A stretch of 64,000 bases of DNA from Chryseobacterium sp. Its GTDB lineage: Bacteria > Bacteroidota > Bacteroidia > Flavobacteriales > Weeksellaceae. The number at the start of each line of letters is the position of its first letter. Positions within the stretch are counted from its first letter, which is position 1. Below are positions 59,471 through 64,000 of this stretch, one piece after another. The notes below the pieces were generated by a model, which was given only the letters and a program-made list of their open reading frames with translations, made no database searches and was not told the origin of the DNA. The position numbers and the translations under genes were made by a program. The stretch spans positions 620,001-684,000 of the forward strand of contig NZ_CP044507.1 of NCBI RefSeq assembly GCF_008831505.1. The letters are read 5' to 3'.

Positions 59471-59488
59471 ATTTAATTTTTAGTTGTT

Positions 59489-61615
59489 TTATAAATTCTG
59501 CAGGATAAAGTCGGTCATTTTCTGGTAGAGCTGCGGTCTTGTATTTCCACCGAAAATGCCATGATTTTTGTCTGGATACGCCATAAATTCAAACTGCTTC
59601 TTATTTTGAATCAGTGCCTCAGAGAATTCCAGGGCATTCTGGAAATGAACATTGTCATCCGCCGTTCCGTGGATCAGTAAAAATTTGCCTTTCATCAGTT
59701 CAGCATATTCAGTAGGACTGTTTTCGTCATAACCTTTAGGGTTTTCCTGAGGAGTCCTTAAGAATCTTTCGGTGTAAACGGTGTCATAATAGCGCCAGTT
59801 GGTTACCGGGGCTACGGCAATACCAACTTTAAATACGTCTGCCCCTTTTGTAAGCGCCAGACTGGCCATATAGCCGCCGAAACTCCATCCAAAAATACCG
59901 ATTCGGTCTGCATCGATATAGGATTGCCTGCCAAACCATTGTGCAGCGGTGATCTGATCTTCAGTTTCATATTTGCCCAGGTTCAGATAGGTGGATTTTT
60001 TGTACTTGGTGCCTTTATAACCTGTTCCACGGCCATCTACACAGGCAACAATATATCCCTGCTGTACGAGATGGTTGAACCAAAGGCCGTTTCCACCGTC
60101 CCAGGAATTGCTTACACTTTGGGAGCCGGGTCCGGAATACTGAAACATGAACAGCGGGTATTTCTTGTTTGGGTCAAAGTTTTTTGGCTTCATTACCCAG
60201 GCGTTCATCTGGTCACCGGCATTGTTCGGAATGGTGAAGAATTCCCTGGTCACCATATTATCTGCCTGCAGCTTCTGCAGTAGTTGGTTATTGTTCTGCA
60301 GTTCCTTCACCGTTTTGCCGTTCCCGTCTTTCAGAATATAAGTAAAAGGACGGGCCGCTGTTGATGAGGTCTCGATGAAGTACTGATAATTTCCGCTGAA
60401 ATTCGCGCGGTTGTTGCCTTCGGTATTGGAGATGATCGCCGATTTTCCGTTTTGGATGTTAATTTTGGAAACTACCTTGTTGATGCTTCCTTTTTGTGTA
60501 GTTTGAACCAGCACCTCCTTAGTTTTAGGGTTATAACCGTAGTAGTCCGTTATCTCCCAGTTTCCTTTGGTTATCTGCTTTTTCAGCTTACCGTCGGGCG
60601 TATACCAGTACAGATGGCGGAAACCGTCACGTTCGGAGCCCCAGATAAATGAGTTGTCCTCCAGGAATTCCAGCGTCACATTGTCGGTGTCCACCCACTT
60701 CTCATCAGTTTCTGTGAACAGTTTGGTTATCTTTCCTGTTTTGGTATTGACTTTAAGTACATCTGACGCATTTTGAGTCCGTTCGGAGGTAATAAGGATG
60801 ATCTCATCAGACTTGGCGGTGCGGAAGACATTGGGCAGGTAGTAATTTTTGAATCCAGACAGGTCAAGTGCGGTAACTTTTCCCGAATCCAGTCTGTAAA
60901 GCTGTGCGGAAACCGTAGAGTTGGTTTCGCCGGCTTTAGGATATTTGAACCGCATTTCGGAGGGATACAGCTGCTTGTTATAGATTGGGATGTACATTTC
61001 GGGTACTGCAGTTTCGTCAGATTTGATGAAAACGATAGCATCCGAGTTTTTAGTCCACTCGTACTGCCGGGCGTGCCCGAATTCCTCTTCATATACCCAG
61101 TCGGCCAGACCGTTAAGTATGGAATTTTTTTGTCCGTCTGCAGTGATTTGGGTTATTTTCTGTGAGTTCAGGTCCTGATAGTAAAGATTATTATCTGCGA
61201 TGAAAGCCACCTTGGTTCCGTCCGGAGAGAAAGTCGGTTCCTGAACGAAGTCTCCATTGTTAAGGCTGATGACTGTACCCGACTTCAGGTCCTTGACATC
61301 AAATTTGCCCAGGAATGAATGTCTGTAGATGGGTTCACTTTCCTTCAGCAGTAAGATCTTACTTTCATCATCACTGAAAATATAGGATTCAAAACTGCCG
61401 TCAACAATATTTCCTGCTTTCTGTGAGGTTTTGTAGCAATATTTAGCAATTCCAGTGGGTTCAATTACAGCATAGTTTTCGCCGCCTTTCAGCGAAGCTA
61501 TGCCTGCAATACCGTTGCCCCTGTAATACCCAGAGTAAATTTTATCCAAAGTAATTTCCTGTCCGGAAAGTGCCATTGTACCCAACAGACAGAGCGATAT
61601 AATGATTTTTCTCAT
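59489..61615 (-). CDS. S9 peptidase, dipeptidyl peptidase 4-like
   Basis: 708 residues from MRKIIISLCLLGTMALSGQ (signal peptide). A beta-propeller (about 40-460) holds DWVYEEEFGHARQYEW, the double-Glu motif that binds the peptide N-terminus in DPP4. The alpha/beta hydrolase domain has the nucleophile in GIFGWSFGGYMASL (Ser578), Asp in HGTADDNVHF and His685 in PDKNHGI. It should cut X-Pro or X-Ala dipeptides from peptide N-termini in the periplasm. A POT transporter follows 18 bases later. Confidence 0.94.
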   Translation of the reverse strand: MRKIIISLCLLGTMALSGQEITLDKIYSGYYRGNGIAGIASLKGGENYAVIEPTGIAKYCYKTSQKAGNIVDGSFESYIFSDDESKILLLKESEPIYRHSFLGKFDVKDLKSGTVISLNNGDFVQEPTFSPDGTKVAFIADNNLYYQDLNSQKITQITADGQKNSILNGLADWVYEEEFGHARQYEWTKNSDAIVFIKSDETAVPEMYIPIYNKQLYPSEMRFKYPKAGETNSTVSAQLYRLDSGKVTALDLSGFKNYYLPNVFRTAKSDEIILITSERTQNASDVLKVNTKTGKITKLFTETDEKWVDTDNVTLEFLEDNSFIWGSERDGFRHLYWYTPDGKLKKQITKGNWEITDYYGYNPKTKEVLVQTTQKGSINKVVSKINIQNGKSAIISNTEGNNRANFSGNYQYFIETSSTAARPFTYILKDGNGKTVKELQNNNQLLQKLQADNMVTREFFTIPNNAGDQMNAWVMKPKNFDPNKKYPLFMFQYSGPGSQSVSNSWDGGNGLWFNHLVQQGYIVACVDGRGTGYKGTKYKKSTYLNLGKYETEDQITAAQWFGRQSYIDADRIGIFGWSFGGYMASLALTKGADVFKVGIAVAPVTNWRYYDTVYTERFLRTPQENPKGYDENSPTEYAELMKGKFLLIHGTADDNVHFQNALEFSEALIQNKKQFEFMAYPDKNHGIFGGNTRPQLYQKMTDFILQNL

Positions 61616-61633
61616 GAAAATTTGATAAGATTT

Positions 61634-61641
61634 CAAAGATA
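61634..61641 (-). promoter_or_regulatory. -7 box of the DPP4-POT operon
   Basis: TATCTTTG on the reverse strand, 18 bases before the ATG at 61615; it overlaps the longer reading frame and rules that out. Confidence 0.65.
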
Positions 61642-61738
61642 ACAAAATTCTCAATTTGAAGATTTAACTCCGGAAATAAGTTGAGTTTAGCTTAATTTAG
61701 TTGTAAATTTACTGTAGTAATCTAACACCTAAGGCATT

Positions 61739-62206
61739 ATGGAAACTTACAATCAGAAAAAACTCAGTAAATACCGGCTGGCTGGTCTTGAGATCACAGT
61801 TGGTTTCCCCAGGTACCGCGATGCGGAAAGTTATGCAGTATCACAAGGCGGCGAAGTGGTGGAAGTTGGATTCCTGGACGGCAATGATAATCCCGAAATT
61901 ACCAATGAAGCAGGGTTAATTGAAAAAAAACTGCATTTTTATGCTGATGCGGGACCTGAATATAAGTTCATACATTCATCTGATCCGGGTTTCAGGCGTT
62001 ATGCCGACGATCTGCAGCGGTTAAAATCATCTGCTGACCGTATGAGCTTTGAAGAGAAATACATTACAAATGCGGAACTTGAGATTTCGGAGGATCCTAT
62101 CATTGTTCTGCGCGATAACCGGTTTGAATCGGTGACCTCGCGCGAACGTGCCAAGTATCTTAAACATACCAAGGTATATGAAATTGGAGTTGCACGCAAA
62201 ATTTAG
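61739..62206 (+). CDS. Hypothetical cytosolic protein
   Basis: 155 residues, METYNQKKLSKYRLAGLE, no signal peptide and no membrane segment. Acidic with many Tyr and Arg residues; IVLRDNRFESVTSRERAKYLKHTK near the end is the most conserved-looking part. No family recognised. It is divergent from the DPP4 gene and converges on the HPP gene. An upstream TAAATTTA is only a near match to a -7 box. Confidence 0.7.
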   Translation: METYNQKKLSKYRLAGLEITVGFPRYRDAESYAVSQGGEVVEVGFLDGNDNPEITNEAGLIEKKLHFYADAGPEYKFIHSSDPGFRRYADDLQRLKSSADRMSFEEKYITNAELEISEDPIIVLRDNRFESVTSRERAKYLKHTKVYEIGVARKI

Positions 62207-62224
62207 ATAGAAGTAAAAGTGCAT

Positions 62225-62881
62225 TTACCTCCTTCTTATTTGCCGTTTCAGCCTTCTTAGTCTGCGGCCTCTTTTTATTTGTAGGGATTGGGTTCGTACT
62301 GGATTAAGAAACCAGTTAAAGGTTCGGGAAAAACGGCCGTCGTTGGGATAGACGCGCTGTGAGGTAATGTTATTTACCAGCAGGGCCACGAGTAAAAGAA
62401 TAATGACACCGGCCAGCACCGGATACAGTACGTACAGATAACCCATTGCTTTTATCTGTTCCGACCCGCTTACGGCAATAAGTGCGGTAGCACCGCCGGG
62501 TGGATGCAGGGTCTTGGTGAACTGCATTCCCAGGATAGACAGCGACACCGCCAATGGTGCGGTAATCCAGAGAATGTCGGGTAGCACCTGTGCAACTGTC
62601 ACTCCAACCAGGGCACTCACCAGATGGCCTCCAAGCAGATTTCGCGGTTGGGCCAGCGGGCTCTGTATTACTCCGTAGATCAGCACACTGCTGGCACCGA
62701 ATGACCCTATGAGAAAGAGGTTGTCATGAGCGTTTAGAAAAAAACTCTGTATGGCTGCAATGGTACCGATCCCCACAAAAGAACCCACAAAGGACCACAA
62801 TTTTTCCCTGTAATCGATCAGCGTTTCTTTGTAGACCACATACCTGCTGATCCTGTAAGAACGTTTAAGCTGTTTTCTCAC
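62225..62881 (-). CDS. HPP family membrane protein
   Basis: 218 residues with about four membrane helices. The naming motif HPPGGATALIA is present near residue 125, and GSFGASSVLIYG and SPLAQPRNLLGGHLVSALVG are further family blocks. Members are implicated in nitrite transport into chloroplasts; bacterial roles are not settled. The C-terminus is very basic (RGRRLRRLKRQIRRR), unusual and likely cytosolic. Neighbour: the glgP-like gene on the same strand, 71 bases upstream. Confidence 0.9.
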   Translation of the reverse strand: MRKQLKRSYRISRYVVYKETLIDYREKLWSFVGSFVGIGTIAAIQSFFLNAHDNLFLIGSFGASSVLIYGVIQSPLAQPRNLLGGHLVSALVGVTVAQVLPDILWITAPLAVSLSILGMQFTKTLHPPGGATALIAVSGSEQIKAMGYLYVLYPVLAGVIILLLVALLVNNITSQRVYPNDGRFSRTFNWFLNPVRTQSLQIKRGRRLRRLKRQIRRR

Positions 62882-62952
62882 GATGGCTTCCTCTTCTCAT
62901 CATAAACTGTAATTGACCCTGGCGTCTCCTGAATATCACCCCGCTCATCCAG

Positions 62953-64000
62953 TTACGGTTTTGTTTCGTAAATTTTCTTATAATATTCATCAGCCATACG
63001 GTCACTGTTAAAGGCGTCTTTCACGTCATCCATGGCTTGCCACTGGATTTGCCTCCATTTTTCGGGATGCTCATAGTAGGTGGGTACGATTTCATTTTCC
63101 AGCAGATCATACAGTTTCTGCATATCATAACGGTCCTGTTCATATACACTCATTTCAGTATAGTCTGCCTTGGGAACTACAAATGAGTTCTCACCATGTC
63201 GCGCGAATTCCGGAATCCAGCCGTCGTCTGTTGATAAGTTTACCGACGCGTTCATTGCCGCGGTCATTCCGGAAGTCCCGGACGCTTCCCGCGGTACACG
63301 AGGATTGTTCAGCCACAGATCTGAACCCTGTTTCATCAGTTTGCTCAGGGCCAGTTCATAACCTGTAAGTACGGCCATATTCTTGAAATATTTACTTTCC
63401 TCCACCAGTGTGTTGAACATGGAGATGGCTGAATAATCCATAGGATAGGGTTTTCCGGCCCAAATAATCTGCACAGGATACTTTGGGTGGTTCAGCAGTT
63501 TTTCAAATCTTGCTCTGTCGTGCAGCAACAGATCTGCACGCTTATAGCCGGCAAAACGTCTTGCCCAAACAATGGTAAAGACTTCCGGATCAAAAAGTTT
63601 TCCGCACTGGTCTGCCACAGTTTTGAACAGCCGTTTTTTTATGTGCTTCTTTCTCAGGTCAAAAAGGCCGTGATCGTTATTTTGCCTGGCATCGTAAAGC
63701 GGTTTGTCTGACCAGTACCTGAATTCCTGGGCATTGGTAATGGACGTTATTTCGCAGATTCCCTGATACTTGCCCCACATGGCGCGCGAAACATGACCAT
63801 GCAACTCGGAAACTCCGTTGGCGATTCTTGCAAGCCTAAGCGCACAAAGTGAATGGTTAAATAACTCAGGATCACTACCTCCCTCTATCTCTTTTACCTT
63901 TTCCTTACTGAGACCGGAAAAATAAGACATGTCATAACACATCTGGAAGTTGTGCTTTTCATTACCTGCTTCTTCGGGGGTGTGGGTAGTGAAGACCAAC
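62953..64000 (-). CDS. glgP: Alpha-glucan phosphorylase, C-terminal part (N-terminus outside window)
   Basis: About 349 residues to the window edge; the gene starts beyond base 64000. It contains the hallmark VFTTHTPEEAGNEKH, WARRFAGYKRADLLL and NNPRVPREASGTSGMTAAMN. In phosphorylases the residue after the SGM is the PLP lysine; here it is Thr (codon 63262-63264). Otherwise the region continues as STDDGWIPEF and HGENSFVVP. It would cleave glucose-1-phosphate from alpha-glucans; the missing lysine makes this uncertain, unless this subfamily works differently. Confidence 0.85.
   Translation of the reverse strand, partial: LVFTTHTPEEAGNEKHNFQMCYDMSYFSGLSKEKVKEIEGGSDPELFNHSLCALRLARIANGVSELHGHVSRAMWGKYQGICEITSITNAQEFRYWSDKPLYDARQNNDHGLFDLRKKHIKKRLFKTVADQCGKLFDPEVFTIVWARRFAGYKRADLLLHDRARFEKLLNHPKYPVQIIWAGKPYPMDYSAISMFNTLVEESKYFKNMAVLTGYELALSKLMKQGSDLWLNNPRVPREASGTSGMTAAMNASVNLSTDDGWIPEFARHGENSFVVPKADYTEMSVYEQDRYDMQKLYDLLENEIVPTYYEHPEKWRQIQWQAMDDVKDAFNSDRMADEYYKKIYETKP

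Noticed and set aside
1-64000. CRISPR array, prophage, rRNA operon or insertion sequence
   Set aside because: No regularly spaced repeats, phage structural genes, rRNA or transposase were found.

Overview
The window looks like a chromosomal stretch from a flavobacterium of the Chryseobacterium/Kaistella type (Bacteroidota, Weeksellaceae-like). The signs are secreted proteins ending in type IX secretion sorting domains (YPNP followed by GVYF-type strands), a PorZ-like secretion component, promoter -7 boxes of the Bacteroidota form TAnnTTTG, a fused two-domain E1 ketoacid dehydrogenase, a methylmalonyl-CoA epimerase, and the near absence of Shine-Dalgarno signals. I see no prophage, CRISPR array, rRNA or insertion sequence. 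Most of the window is ordinary core genome.

Layout. 1-7.1 kb: start of the nuo operon (nuoB partial, nuoA), a GNAT-like protein, a membrane Zn-peptidase, yigZ, ribD and a DUF349 protein. 7.2-16 kb: aroE, a secreted endonuclease I, an FtsX-type permease with rbfA, mce, a CAU tRNA, a DJ-1/PfpI protein, an SRPBCC protein, a DUF421 membrane protein and a sorting-domain protein. 16-26 kb: tex, sorting-domain and hypothetical proteins, about 1 kb of gene-poor DNA with a broken small gene, a ClpX-type zinc-finger protein, trmH, an SPFH protein, an M23 peptidase and gpsA. 26-36 kb: DUF1684 protein, membrane glycosyltransferase, recO, porZ, a 5'-nucleotidase split over two genes, dapA and small hypotheticals. 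35.7-39.7 kb: an AraC-type regulator, a lone receiver, a CHASE3/PAS histidine kinase and two tiny membrane proteins. 39.7-49 kb: recG, a thioredoxin, two POT peptide transporters, a DUF937-OmpA fusion and proS. 49-64 kb: an aromatic-rich lipoprotein, a FadL/OmpP1-like porin, a ZIP transporter with a methyltransferase, a THUMP rRNA methyltransferase with a glycosyltransferase, fused E1, a third POT transporter in an operon with a DPP4-like peptidase, an HPP protein and a partial alpha-glucan phosphorylase.

How genes work together. The window is rich in protein and peptide use: a DPP4-like peptidase is followed 18 bases later by a POT transporter, and two more POT transporters sit elsewhere, which suggests peptide feeding in the periplasm. 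Secreted cargo (nuclease, adhesin-like proteins) would leave through the type IX system, of which PorZ is encoded here.

The most interesting material is non-coding. Positions 11514-11657, between rbfA and mce, can fold into a closed three-way junction with two perfect long hairpins that both end in a GCA loop. Positions 15838-16012 hold a long imperfect inverted repeat followed by two mutually exclusive hairpins. Four genes (aroE, rbfA, trmH, a methyltransferase) have a -7 box exactly four bases before their ATG, which predicts leaderless mRNAs, and two divergent gene pairs have -7 boxes placed back to back. All functional calls are from reading the sequence; no database search was run.
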